A stretch of 7,321 bases of DNA from Lachnospiraceae bacterium (lineage in GTDB: Bacteria > Bacillota > Clostridia > Lachnospirales > Lachnospiraceae), in NCBI GenBank assembly GCA_003453515.1, contig DMLD01000120.1:1-7321 (forward strand). Direction: 5' to 3'. Shown in pieces: positions 1 through 7,154 of the stretch (positions within the stretch are counted from its first letter, which is position 1; each line of letters starts with the position of its first letter). The notes beneath the pieces are model-generated. The model was given only the letters and a program-made list of their open reading frames with translations, was not told the DNA's origin and ran no database searches. Position numbers and translations under genes: made by a program.

Positions 1-131
1 CCCTCATGATTTCTGTGGGCTATTCCCTTTTTCTTCATCTCTTTCAGCTCTTTTGCGTGATCCGTCATATATCTGATCTCCTCAGGTGTAAAATCACGCA
101 GTGTCAGAAAATCCCTTCCTTTAAGATCCAT
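1..131 (-). CDS. argF: Ornithine carbamoyltransferase, N-terminal fragment (cut by window edge)
   Basis: This is the first 43 codons of a gene that runs off the left edge of the window. The translation starts MDLKGRDFLTLRDFTPEEI and continues through RYMTDHAKELKEMKKKGI to AHRNHE. That is the typical opening of ornithine carbamoyltransferase: the LKGRDFLTL motif, then a helix beginning TPEEI, then a Lys-rich segment before the HR..EGK turn. The enzyme joins carbamoyl phosphate to ornithine to make citrulline in cytoplasmic arginine synthesis; a catabolic arginine deiminase role cannot be excluded. The carbamoyl-phosphate motif (STRTR) and the ornithine-binding residues lie outside the window. 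The ATG at 131-129 is preceded by AAAGGA (141-146) with a 9-nt spacer. It begins 73 nt after the methyltransferase stop on the same strand, so it could be co-transcribed or separately promoted. Aspartate carbamoyltransferase is less likely because its N-terminus lacks this motif. Confidence 0.87.
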   Translation of the reverse strand, partial: MDLKGRDFLTLRDFTPEEIRYMTDHAKELKEMKKKGIAHRNHE

Positions 132-204
132 ATCATCCCATCCTTTCCGGTATCATTATGTTCATTTATTATGGAAATACTGATACTATCACCGCATCCC
201 TATC
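132..204 (-). other. Intergenic gap between the methyltransferase and argF
   Basis: This 73-nt AT-rich gap holds the argF ribosome binding site (141-146) and two copies of CATAAT on the minus strand (168-173 and 155-160) that could serve as -10 elements. Neither has a convincing -35 at 16-18 bp. An 11-bp palindrome, TGATA-C-TATCA, lies at 181-191. I see no terminator hairpin with a U-tract, so read-through from the upstream operon into argF is plausible. Confidence 0.4.
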
Positions 205-1029
205 CTACCGCATCATCCTATACATGATTATTGCAGCTGATACGGCTGCATTCAGCGACTCGACCTCGCCGCACATGGGTATCCTTATCCTCTGCCTGCA
301 GATACCTATCGCCTCATCAGTCAGCCCCGACGCTTCATTGCCTATCAGCAGCCCGAGCCTTCCCGAATACTTAGCCTCCCTGTAGTCAGTCGAGCCCTGC
401 AGACACGCCGCATACAGTGTGTATCCACTGTCACTTAACCTCTCCAGCTCAGCTGTAAATCCGCCCTCACACTCTATGCACGGAACTCTCAAAAGCGAGC
501 CCATGGTCGATCTCACGACCTTTGGCTGGTAGACATCCGCACAGCCCTTTGACAGCACGATCGCATCCATGCCCGCGGCCTCACACGTCCTTATCATGGT
601 CCCCAGATTTCCGGGATCCCTTATATCCTCCAGACACAGAAGCCTTGCGTCTTCCCTGCCGTAGATCAAGGCTTTGTCATATTCAGGCATCCTCACGACA
701 GCCAATATTCCCTGAGGCGTCACGGTATCGCTTACCTCGTTAAAAATATCATCCTCAACCGTTTCTGTCCCGATATTTTTCAAAAGCTCAGACGGTCTGT
801 CATGTCTGTTATCGCCTCTTTTTTTTATGAGCAATCCAAGCTCGTCCTCCAGTGCTGCCATATCCGTCCTGTCGGATATATAGACCTCACTTGCAAGAGA
901 GTGATATACAGCCTCAGCCACGGACTTAAAGCCCTCAAGCACAAACAGTCCCTCGCTTTTTCTGAACGATGCCTTTTTTAAAAGCTTTTTTATATATCTT
1001 ATTTTTTTGTTGTCCCTGCTTGTTATCAT
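205..1029 (-). CDS. SpoU/TrmH-family RNA 2'-O-methyltransferase (YsgA/RlmB-like)
   Basis: A 274-residue SPOUT-class methyltransferase that transfers a methyl group from S-adenosylmethionine to a ribose 2'-OH in rRNA or tRNA. The N-terminal ~105 residues form the SpoU substrate-binding domain (TSRDNKKIRYIKKL near the start, FVLEGFKSVAEA at 29-40). The C-terminal half is the trefoil-knot catalytic domain with all three motifs: motif 1 LEDIRDPGNLGTMIRT (133-148), motif 2 LLIGNEASGL (227-236) and motif 3 IPMCGEVESLNAAVSAAI (250-267). Asn141, Arg147, Glu232 and the Ser258-Leu259-Asn260 turn are the usual binding and catalytic residues. Length is typical for YsgA-like proteins. The ATG at 1029-1027 overlaps the maf stop as ATGA, with a weak AAGG just upstream, so translation is probably coupled to maf. 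The stop is TAG. The target nucleotide cannot be told from sequence; annotation pipelines often call such proteins RlmB or generic TrmH family. Confidence 0.93.
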   Translation of the reverse strand: MITSRDNKKIRYIKKLLKKASFRKSEGLFVLEGFKSVAEAVYHSLASEVYISDRTDMAALEDELGLLIKKRGDNRHDRPSELLKNIGTETVEDDIFNEVSDTVTPQGILAVVRMPEYDKALIYGREDARLLCLEDIRDPGNLGTMIRTCEAAGMDAIVLSKGCADVYQPKVVRSTMGSLLRVPCIECEGGFTAELERLSDSGYTLYAACLQGSTDYREAKYSGRLGLLIGNEASGLTDEAIGICRQRIRIPMCGEVESLNAAVSAAIIMYRMMR

Positions 1030-1685
1030 AGCCTTATTCCCAGCTTTTTCAATTCCTGATACAGCTTATTTATAGGCAGTCCGACCACGTTATAGTAGTC
1101 TCCCTCTATCCCGGTTATATACTTTGCAAATTCTCCCTGTATCCCGTAACCTCCTGCCTTGTCATAAGGCTCGGGCGATGTGATGTATTCTTCAAGCTCT
1201 ATCTCATCAAGCTCACCGACATGGACTATCGTCTTGTCGTGAAAGGTTCGTCCTCTGTCCTGATGCCCGTCCTGAAGGGTAAGTATGGCAACACCTGTAT
1301 ACACCTCGTGTGTCCGTCCCTGCAAAAGGTGCATCATTTTTCTCGCCTCCACGACCGACCCGGGCTTTCCTATGATCTGTCCGTCTATGACAACCACGGT
1401 GTCGGCTCCGATCACGCTCGCCTTATCGGCGGGTCCGATGCGAAACGTTCCCTGTTCTATGAGAGGCTGTCTCATCCACAGTGTCCCGCCCTGACACAAA
1501 AGTCCCTCCGCAACAGCCATCGCTTTTCTGTTTGCGAGCACACTCGTAACCATAGCGGGATCGGAGGACGATACCCGCTCATCGGTCGCGGATGTTATCA
1601 CCTGAAACGAAATTCCCAGCCTCTGAAGTAATTCCTTACGTCTGGGAGACTGGGATGCCAGTACAAATTGTATTGTTTGACTCAT
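1026..1685 (-). CDS. maf: Maf-family nucleotide pyrophosphatase (YhdE-like dTTP/UTP pyrophosphatase)
   Basis: A 219-residue cytoplasmic Maf/HAM1-fold enzyme that hydrolyses nucleoside triphosphates to monophosphate and pyrophosphate. It is linked to removal of non-canonical nucleotides and to septum formation. Visible motifs are LASQSPRRKELL at the N-terminus (SxxR phosphate-binding loop, 11-20), LANRKAMAVA (~50-59), GADTVVVIDG (93-102, Asp95 the likely catalytic residue), GKP (106-108), PYDKAGGYGIQG (173-184) and GDYYNVVGLP (195-204). The GGYGIQG version, with Gln183, matches the YhdE (dTTP/UTP) subgroup rather than YceF (m7GTP). It is about 25-30 residues longer than usual, mainly from an insertion at ~65-90. 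I chose the ATG at 1685-1683, which shares the A of the purL stop (TGATG). A GTG one codon upstream (1688-1686) is also open. GGAG lies about 11 nt before the ATG, inside the end of purL. The stop overlaps the next gene's start (ATGA). Confidence 0.94.
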   Translation of the reverse strand: MSQTIQFVLASQSPRRKELLQRLGISFQVITSATDERVSSSDPAMVTSVLANRKAMAVAEGLLCQGGTLWMRQPLIEQGTFRIGPADKASVIGADTVVVIDGQIIGKPGSVVEARKMMHLLQGRTHEVYTGVAILTLQDGHQDRGRTFHDKTIVHVGELDEIELEEYITSPEPYDKAGGYGIQGEFAKYITGIEGDYYNVVGLPINKLYQELKKLGIRL

Positions 1686-4600
1686 CACTTAAAATACTCC
1701 ACGCCGCTTTCGAAGATCATCTGATCCTGATTGCCGTACAGGTTGATGGCAACTCCCGTTCCTATACGCTCGGAGTGTACCATTTTTCCAAGTACTCTTC
1801 CATCAGGGCTTAAGATACCTTCGATAGCACCATATGATCCGTTAACATTGAAGTCCTCGTCCATGGTCGCATGACCGTCAAGATCAACATACTGTGTGGC
1901 CACCTGACCATTTTTATAGAGCTTTTCTATCCACTCATCGTCCGCAACAAATCTTCCCTCTCCGTGAGAAGCGGGGACTGTGTAGACTCCGCCAAGCTCG
2001 GCTTTCATAAGCCATGGGGACTTGTTGGTCACGACCTTGGTATATACCGATCTGGAGACGTGGCGACCGAGTGAGTTCATCGTAAGCGTCGGTGAGTTAT
2101 CCTCCTGAGTCGTGATCCTTCCGTACGGAACAAGTCCGAGCTTGATCAGTGCCTGGAAACCGTTGCATATACCGAGCACGAGACCGTCTCTCTCATCGAG
2201 CAGACGGTGCATAGCCTGAGCCACTGCCTCGTTTCTGAATACCGATGTGATGAACTTCGCCGACCCGTCCGGCTCGTCTCCTGCGGAAAATCCGCCTGAG
2301 AACATAACTATCTGCGCTTCATCTATTGCCTTAGTAAATGCCTCGACACTCTCCTTTATATCCGACTCGGACATGTTTTTGAAAACTAAAGTAGAGGTCG
2401 TCGCACCTGCCCGCCGGAACGCGGCATGTGTATCATATTCACAGTTCGTTCCAGGAAATACCGGTATAAATACCTTCGGTACTGCGACCTTGTGCTTGCA
2501 GATGTATACGCTCTCTCCCTGCTTATCGGTGTCATATACCTCATTTCTAAGTGCCGGTCCCTCCGGTGAGGAATGTGTCGGGAATACGCCTTCAAGAGTT
2601 TTTGTCCACGCATCGAGCGCATCCTGCATGCTCACTCTCTCATCCCTGTATTCAAATACCTCTTCATCAAGTACCTTGCCGAGACGATCGTATACCATGC
2701 CGATGGCATCGAGCTTTTGCAGATCCTCTTCACTTACCTCGGCAACTATCTCTCCGTAGTTTCTTGAAAAATAGTAATCAAGCTCCTTATGCTTACACAA
2801 TTTCACACCGAGCCTGTTTCCGAATGCCATCTTGGCAAGCGCCGCAGCGACACCCTCTCCGTTCAGCGCATATGCTGATCGTATGACTCCCTGTCTGATA
2901 AGTGTAGTTATCTTCTTATATGTATCACATATCTTATCAAAAATAGGAAGATCGAACGCATCCTTGTCTATGGCAAACTTGACCAGCCTGCTTCCCGGTG
3001 TCTTCAACTCATCAGTCACGACATCCGAAAGCTTTGCGACATCTACCGCAAACGAGCAAAGTGTCGGAGGAACATCTATATCATTGAAGGTTCCCGACAT
3101 AGAATCCTTTCCGCCGATCGATGGAAGTCCCAGCTGCATCTGGGCATCGTATGCTCCCAACAGCGCTGCCATGGGCTCTCCCCAGCGCTTGGGATCGTCG
3201 GTCATGCGCTTAAAGTATTCCTGGAATGTAAATCGTATCTTAGTGATGTCTCCTCCTGCCGCAACGATCTTTGCAACAGATTCAAGTATCGCATACTGTG
3301 CACCGTGATACGGGCTCCAGCTCATGAGATACGGATCCATGCCATAGCTCATCATGGTGACAGTGTCCGAAGACCCGTCAGTCACCGGAAGCTTGGCTAT
3401 CATCGTCTGTATCGGTGTCATCTGATACTTGCCGCCGTAGGGCATCGTGACTGTTGCTGCTCCTATAGAGCTGTCGAACATCTCGACAAGGCCGCGCTTT
3501 GAACAGGTATTAAGCTCCGAAAGCTTGTTTAAAAACGAGGTTTTGAAGTCATCTTTGCAATCACAAGTTGTCAGATAATTGTCATTCTTCGAGGGGCTTT
3601 CCACAACTACATCCGTTTCCTGATGCGCCCCGTTGGTATCAAGAAAGGCTCTGGAGATATTTACTATCTCCTTTCCTCTCCACTTAAGCACCAGTCTCGG
3701 CTCTGACTCGACCTTGGCAACACATACCGCTTCGAGATTCTCCTCGGCAGCAAACCCAAGCATCTTATCTGCATCTGACGGATCGACTACTATAGCCATA
3801 CGCTCCTGAGACTCCGATATCGCAAGCTCGGTGCCGTCAAGTCCGGCATACTTTTTGGGAACCTTGTCAAGGTCTACCGTCAATCCCTCTGCCAGCTCTC
3901 CGATAGCTACCGAAACTCCGCCCGCGCCAAAGTCGTTACACTTCTTGATTATATGTGCGACTTCTCCTCTTCTGAAGAGTCTCTGTATCTTTCTCTCTGT
4001 AGGCGGATTACCCTTTTGTACCTCCGCTCCGCAGGTGTCTATAGAGGCAGTGTTGTGAGCTTTGGATGAGCCGGTCGCTCCTCCGCAGCCATCACGCCCT
4101 GTTCGTCCTCCGAGAAGGATAATCACATCTCCCGGATCCGAATTCTCTCTTATTACATTCTTTCTCGGCGCAGCACCCATCACGGCGCCGATCTCAAGTC
4201 TCTTTGCAACGTAGTTCGGATGATATATCTCATCCACCAGTCCGGTCGCAAGTCCTATCTGGTTGCCGTATGAGGAATAGCCCTTCGCAGCACCGGTCAC
4301 GATCTTGCGCTGTGAAAGCTTTCCCTCCATCGTCTCGGTAAGAGGTACTGTGGGATCTGCCGCTCCGGTGACCCTCATCGCCTGATATACGTATCCTCTG
4401 CCGGAGAGCGGATCTCTGATAGCGCCGCCAAGGCAGGTCGCAGCTCCACCGAACGGCTCGATCTCGGTGGGATGGTTGTGCGTTTCATTTTTGAAAAATA
4501 CCAGCCACTCCTCCGTCTCCTTGCCGCTGCCGTAGTCTACCTCTACGGGTACGACTATGGAGCAGGCATTTATCTCATCGGATTCCTCCATATCGTCAAG

Positions 4601-5485
4601 CTTGCCCTGCTTTTTCAGCTCCTTCATCGCCAACAGAGCGATATCCATGAGCGAGACATATCTTCCGTCCTGCCCCTGATACAGCGCGTCGTGTGCGCTC
4701 TTGTAGTCCTCATATGCCTTTTCTATCGGCTTTTTGTAATCACCTTCAGAAAAGCTTACATTTTTAAGCTCGGTCAAAAATGTTGTGTGGCGGCAGTGAT
4801 CCGACCAGTAGGTGTCAAGTACCCTGATCTCGGTAACGGATGGATCTCTTGGCTTCTCGCTGCCATCCCAGCTTCCGCTGAAGTAGTTTTGTATATGCTT
4901 AAAATCAGCAAAGGTCATGGCGAGTCCGAGGGAATCGTAAAGCGCTCTCAGCTCCTCATCAGACATGGAGATAAATCCGTCAAATATCTTCACATCCTCG
5001 GGCTCGGGATAAACGGCTATGAGGGTGTCAGGCACCTCCTCATCGCACACTCTGGAGTCAACGGGATTGACACAATAGCTCTTTATCCTGTCGAACTCAT
5101 CATCGCTTATATCGCCCGAGAGCACATATGTCGTTGCCGATCTGATCACGGGTGCTTCCGTTTCGGACAAAAGCTTCACACACTGCTCGGCAGAATCAGC
5201 CCTCTGATCAAACTGTCCCGGCAGATACTCCACCGAGAAGAACTTGTCCGATGCCTCATGGGGGAACTCTCCCTCATAGAGCATGTCAACAGGGGGCTCC
5301 GAGAAAACGGTCACCAGAGCCTTTTTATACACCTCATCGCTTATGTTTTCAACGTCGTATCTGACCAGCATACGAACGCTTCCAAGCCCGTCAAGATCCA
5401 GATAGCTTTTCAGCTCGCCCGTGAGAGCCTTCGCCTGTACGGCATACTCCGGTTTCTTCTCAACATAGATCCTTCTGACCGCCAT
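1685..5485 (-). CDS. purL: Phosphoribosylformylglycinamidine synthase, single-chain form with fused glutaminase
   Basis: A 1266-residue FGAM synthase, the fourth step of de novo purine synthesis: FGAR + ATP + glutamine gives FGAM + ADP + Pi + glutamate, in the cytoplasm. Domains in order: PurS-like region (~1-80 and beyond); linker (~175-235) ending DTYWSDHCRHTTF; first ATP-binding/AIRS-like half with ETHNHPTEIEPFGGAAT (334-350), GGRTGRDGCGGAT (459-471) and NDFGAGGVSVAIGELAEG (517-534); second half with SIGGKDSMSGTF (789-800); and a C-terminal class I glutaminase (~1003-1266). The glutaminase has PGTNCEYDT, oxyanion loop GGFSAGD (1064-1070), nucleophile Cys1107 in GICNGFQ and the His1174/Glu1176 pair in SHGEGRF. 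The fused form replaces the separate PurS, PurQ and PurL of Bacillus and matches the long clade of clostridia and streptococci. No truncation or frameshift is seen. AAAGGAGG (5492-5499) sits 6 nt before the ATG and overlaps the upstream stop; the end overlaps maf by one base. Confidence 0.98.
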   Translation of the reverse strand: MAVRRIYVEKKPEYAVQAKALTGELKSYLDLDGLGSVRMLVRYDVENISDEVYKKALVTVFSEPPVDMLYEGEFPHEASDKFFSVEYLPGQFDQRADSAEQCVKLLSETEAPVIRSATTYVLSGDISDDEFDRIKSYCVNPVDSRVCDEEVPDTLIAVYPEPEDVKIFDGFISMSDEELRALYDSLGLAMTFADFKHIQNYFSGSWDGSEKPRDPSVTEIRVLDTYWSDHCRHTTFLTELKNVSFSEGDYKKPIEKAYEDYKSAHDALYQGQDGRYVSLMDIALLAMKELKKQGKLDDMEESDEINACSIVVPVEVDYGSGKETEEWLVFFKNETHNHPTEIEPFGGAATCLGGAIRDPLSGRGYVYQAMRVTGAADPTVPLTETMEGKLSQRKIVTGAAKGYSSYGNQIGLATGLVDEIYHPNYVAKRLEIGAVMGAAPRKNVIRENSDPGDVIILLGGRTGRDGCGGATGSSKAHNTASIDTCGAEVQKGNPPTERKIQRLFRRGEVAHIIKKCNDFGAGGVSVAIGELAEGLTVDLDKVPKKYAGLDGTELAISESQERMAIVVDPSDADKMLGFAAEENLEAVCVAKVESEPRLVLKWRGKEIVNISRAFLDTNGAHQETDVVVESPSKNDNYLTTCDCKDDFKTSFLNKLSELNTCSKRGLVEMFDSSIGAATVTMPYGGKYQMTPIQTMIAKLPVTDGSSDTVTMMSYGMDPYLMSWSPYHGAQYAILESVAKIVAAGGDITKIRFTFQEYFKRMTDDPKRWGEPMAALLGAYDAQMQLGLPSIGGKDSMSGTFNDIDVPPTLCSFAVDVAKLSDVVTDELKTPGSRLVKFAIDKDAFDLPIFDKICDTYKKITTLIRQGVIRSAYALNGEGVAAALAKMAFGNRLGVKLCKHKELDYYFSRNYGEIVAEVSEEDLQKLDAIGMVYDRLGKVLDEEVFEYRDERVSMQDALDAWTKTLEGVFPTHSSPEGPALRNEVYDTDKQGESVYICKHKVAVPKVFIPVFPGTNCEYDTHAAFRRAGATTSTLVFKNMSESDIKESVEAFTKAIDEAQIVMFSGGFSAGDEPDGSAKFITSVFRNEAVAQAMHRLLDERDGLVLGICNGFQALIKLGLVPYGRITTQEDNSPTLTMNSLGRHVSRSVYTKVVTNKSPWLMKAELGGVYTVPASHGEGRFVADDEWIEKLYKNGQVATQYVDLDGHATMDEDFNVNGSYGAIEGILSPDGRVLGKMVHSERIGTGVAINLYGNQDQMIFESGVEYFK

Positions 5486-5491
5486 CTTACT

Positions 5492-5499
5492 CCTCCTTT
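5492..5499 (-). promoter_or_regulatory. purL ribosome binding site overlapping the upstream stop codon
   Basis: On the minus strand AAAGGAGG is a near-perfect Shine-Dalgarno, placed 6 nt before the purL ATG. Its first two bases belong to the TAA stop of the upstream gene (5500-5498). Ribosomes finishing the upstream protein therefore end on the purL initiation site, which suggests coupled translation. Confidence 0.85.
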
Positions 5500-6652
5500 A
5501 AGCGTCTATAGTGATTCCGCCTACGGTTACCCTATTTTTCCAATACTCCTCAATCTTGAACGTATATTCCTTCTTGAGTGTACCGTTGTAGTATGTTGAA
5601 TACTGTGAGTTCTCCTCATTCTCTATCTTATTCTTTACCTCATTATCGTACGCCTCGGGGTCATTGTTGTTTACCATCTTAAAGATATAATACATGGTAT
5701 CTGTCTCTATCACATCGGATATCTGATCGTTTTTCATCTTTTTGATGAGAGCTCTTGTCTTCTCATCCGCAAAGTCAGTGTTCGTTTCAAGCAGATCCTC
5801 GGTATCATAAGCAATACCTGTTTCATCATCCTTCATATCGTTGTCCGAATCGGTTATAAGCTTGGTGAAGTCGTCTGCCGTCTTGGCTTTCTTGAGAAGA
5901 GCCTCCATGTCAGACTTGGCTTTCTTGAGAGTTGCCTCATCCTTAAGTTTTACAGCGCTTCCGCTTGCCGCATCTGAATCGGAGCTTCCCTCCGCTTCCT
6001 TCGATATCATATAGTACTGAATCGTATATTGACGATAATCAGTCTTGCTCACCTCTGCGGTCAGCTTCGCATCGTCTATGTCAAAACCGTCTATGATCTT
6101 TTGCTTCTGCTTGTCAGCAAGCTTCTTCTTCTCAAGTGATGCCCTTACATATGACTCACTGAGTCCTTTTACATCCTTTGAGTTTTCCTTCAGTGCCTTC
6201 ATGGCATCGGAGACCTCGGTATCAAGCTCCTTAAGCTCACTGTCATCGAGAGTCGTGCCATCCTTAAGAGCCTGCATGTAGAGGACTTCCCGCTCCTTAA
6301 GCGTATCCATGATCTGATCCTTCACGGTTGTGGAGAGAGTTCCGCTGCCATTGTTGGAATCCCAATCCATTCCATATGCATTGTATGTTGACTCCATCTG
6401 ATAGATGTCATACATAGCGTCCGTGTAGTAAACAGTATTTGTTGTATTACCGTCCTTGCCGGGTCCATCCACGGTGAGGATCGCTCTCGGACGAAGCTGA
6501 GTATAGCAAACCACAAAAACACCACCCAATATGATGATGGCTCCGATAATAATCAATATAAGGTTTTTCCTGGACTTTGCCTGCTCCTTCTGTACCTTCT
6601 TGTCGGGCTTTTTAAGTCCCTGCTCCTTGATGATCTTTTTCGCGTTGTTCAT
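5498..6652 (-). CDS. Membrane-anchored SurA/PrsA-like protein with a degenerate parvulin domain
   Basis: A 384-residue protein with a Lys-rich cytoplasmic N-terminus (1-29), one membrane helix (~31-50, LILIIIGAIIILGGVFVV) and a large hydrophilic domain that should lie outside the cell. The positive-inside pattern and uncleaved helix suggest a type II signal anchor. Cys49 is not in a proper lipobox (VVC), so I do not call it a lipoprotein. Residues ~75-200 are helical and charged, like the SurA/trigger-factor chaperone region. Residues ~207-328 resemble a PPIC parvulin: strand QYTIQYYMI, helices with LKKAKTADDFTKLI, a glycine-containing middle, and ISDVIETDTMYYIFKMVN at the end. The histidines usual in HILV and GYHII are Tyr here, so isomerase activity is doubtful. 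A Ser/Asp/Ala-rich loop (~221-233) interrupts the domain. The likely role is extracytoplasmic folding or secretion. GGAGGG (6663-6668) lies 10 nt before the ATG. It is the first gene of the purL operon. Confidence 0.72.
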   Translation of the reverse strand: MNNAKKIIKEQGLKKPDKKVQKEQAKSRKNLILIIIGAIIILGGVFVVCYTQLRPRAILTVDGPGKDGNTTNTVYYTDAMYDIYQMESTYNAYGMDWDSNNGSGTLSTTVKDQIMDTLKEREVLYMQALKDGTTLDDSELKELDTEVSDAMKALKENSKDVKGLSESYVRASLEKKKLADKQKQKIIDGFDIDDAKLTAEVSKTDYRQYTIQYYMISKEAEGSSDSDAASGSAVKLKDEATLKKAKSDMEALLKKAKTADDFTKLITDSDNDMKDDETGIAYDTEDLLETNTDFADEKTRALIKKMKNDQISDVIETDTMYYIFKMVNNNDPEAYDNEVKNKIENEENSQYSTYYNGTLKKEYTFKIEEYWKNRVTVGGITIDA

Positions 6653-6662
6653 AACTGTTATT

Positions 6663-6668
6663 CCCTCC
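6663..6668 (-). promoter_or_regulatory. Ribosome binding site of the parvulin-like gene
   Basis: On the minus strand GGAGGG lies 10 nt upstream of the ATG at 6652-6650. It supports this start as the N-terminus, followed by the Lys-rich stretch and the membrane helix. The spacer is slightly longer than ideal but usable. Confidence 0.7.
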
Positions 6669-6715
6669 GTTACACTTATATAATTTATATATATTTATTT
6701 CAGGCACACTTTGTT

Positions 6716-6744
6716 ATTCTACCATAAAAATGTCAAAGTGGCAA
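6716..6744 (-). promoter_or_regulatory. Sigma-A-type promoter for the parvulin-like/purL/maf/methyltransferase operon
   Basis: On the minus strand a -35 TTGCCA (6744-6739) is followed by exactly 17 bp and a -10 TAGAAT (6721-6716). A TGG directly before the -10 gives an extended -10 (TGnTAGAAT). Transcription should start near 6709, leaving a leader of about 57 nt that is very A/T-rich (6678-6700) and shows no strong hairpin or recognisable purine riboswitch. A nearby TTGACA (6737-6732) looks like a better -35 but has no -10 at the right distance. The promoter lies just after the 127-residue gene ends, so it probably marks the start of a new transcription unit. Confidence 0.75.
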
Positions 6745-6764
6745 CCTCTACTTTATAATCTTTG

Positions 6765-7148
6765 CTACGATTCTTCCGCAGTCTCTTCGCCCTCCGAGCT
6801 TTCCTCGCCATCAGCTGCTTCCTCACCGCCGGCATCCTCATCCTCTGTGCCCTCTATCGGCTTCATCGGCTTCGACAGCTGTACCAGCAAAAGCATGAGT
6901 ATGGAAAGCACGATCGGAGCAAGGTACACGGTGGTCTTTACTGATTCCGGGGCTGTGATCGGGTAGGTGTTGAACCAAACTATAACTCCGAAATATATGA
7001 TAAAGGTGATGATCCCAAGCACCGCGCCAAGGGTCCTGGCTATAGCCTTTTCACCCCCGAACTTAGCCTTGGTTACATAGTAAACTAAAAAAAAGGCTAC
7101 GCCGGAATCAAACAATGCAAACAAAAGCATCCCAACCGATATCCTCAT
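6765..7148 (-). CDS. Small three-helix membrane protein with an acidic C-terminal tail, function unknown
   Basis: A 127-residue protein that I cannot assign to a named family. Three hydrophobic segments are clear: ~5-25 (VGMLLFALFDSGVAFFLVYYV), ~40-59 (LGAVLGIITFIIYFGVIVWF) and ~73-91 (TVYLAPIVLSILMLLLVQL). The first loop is basic (KAKFGGEKAIAR, 27-38) and should be cytoplasmic, which would put the second loop outside and the tail after helix 3 outside or, with KPMK at 93-96, inside; the topology is ambiguous. The last 30 residues hold 15 Glu/Asp and no Lys or Arg, a low-complexity disordered tail. AAGGAGG (7155-7161) sits 6 nt before the ATG at 7148-7146, strong support that it is translated. 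It lies between the tRNA hairpin and the operon promoter and appears to be a monocistronic gene; I see no clear promoter of its own. The stop is TAG. Confidence 0.85.
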   Translation of the reverse strand: MRISVGMLLFALFDSGVAFFLVYYVTKAKFGGEKAIARTLGAVLGIITFIIYFGVIVWFNTYPITAPESVKTTVYLAPIVLSILMLLLVQLSKPMKPIEGTEDEDAGGEEAADGEESSEGEETAEES

Positions 7149-7154
7149 TTAAAG

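Noticed and set aside
132..200. ArgR-type ARG box in front of argF
   Set aside because: I aligned the gap with the Gram-positive ARG box pattern and found too many mismatches in both half-sites.
1221..1631. 136-codon plus-strand open frame opposite maf
   Set aside because: It is antisense to an intact, motif-complete Maf gene, and its translation shows no family signature.
2247..3308. Several plus-strand open frames of 110-170 codons opposite purL
   Set aside because: All are antisense to well-conserved PurL sequence, are Ser/Pro-rich as expected from reversed codons, and lack ribosome binding sites.
4472..5599. Long 375-codon open frame on the plus strand opposite purL
   Set aside because: It lies antisense to the conserved N-terminal third of PurL and the start of the upstream gene's 3' end. 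It has no recognisable domain and no Shine-Dalgarno of note; it is a shadow of the purL codon pattern.
6500..6510. Lipobox in the parvulin-like protein (Cys49, as in PrsA lipoproteins)
   Set aside because: The residues before the Cys are Val-Val rather than a small residue at -1, and the hydrophobic segment lies unusually far from the N-terminus.
6732..6737. TTGACA as the -35 of the operon promoter
   Set aside because: It is a perfect -35 hexamer, but only 9 bp separate it from TAGAAT and nothing resembling a -10 lies 16-18 bp downstream. TTGCCA with a 17-bp spacer fits better.
6718..6764. Possible terminator after the small membrane protein gene (AAAGT...ACTTT followed by TTTTT)
   Set aside because: Only 5 bp pair reliably around a 10-nt loop. 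The same bases form the operon promoter, so a terminator call is not supported.
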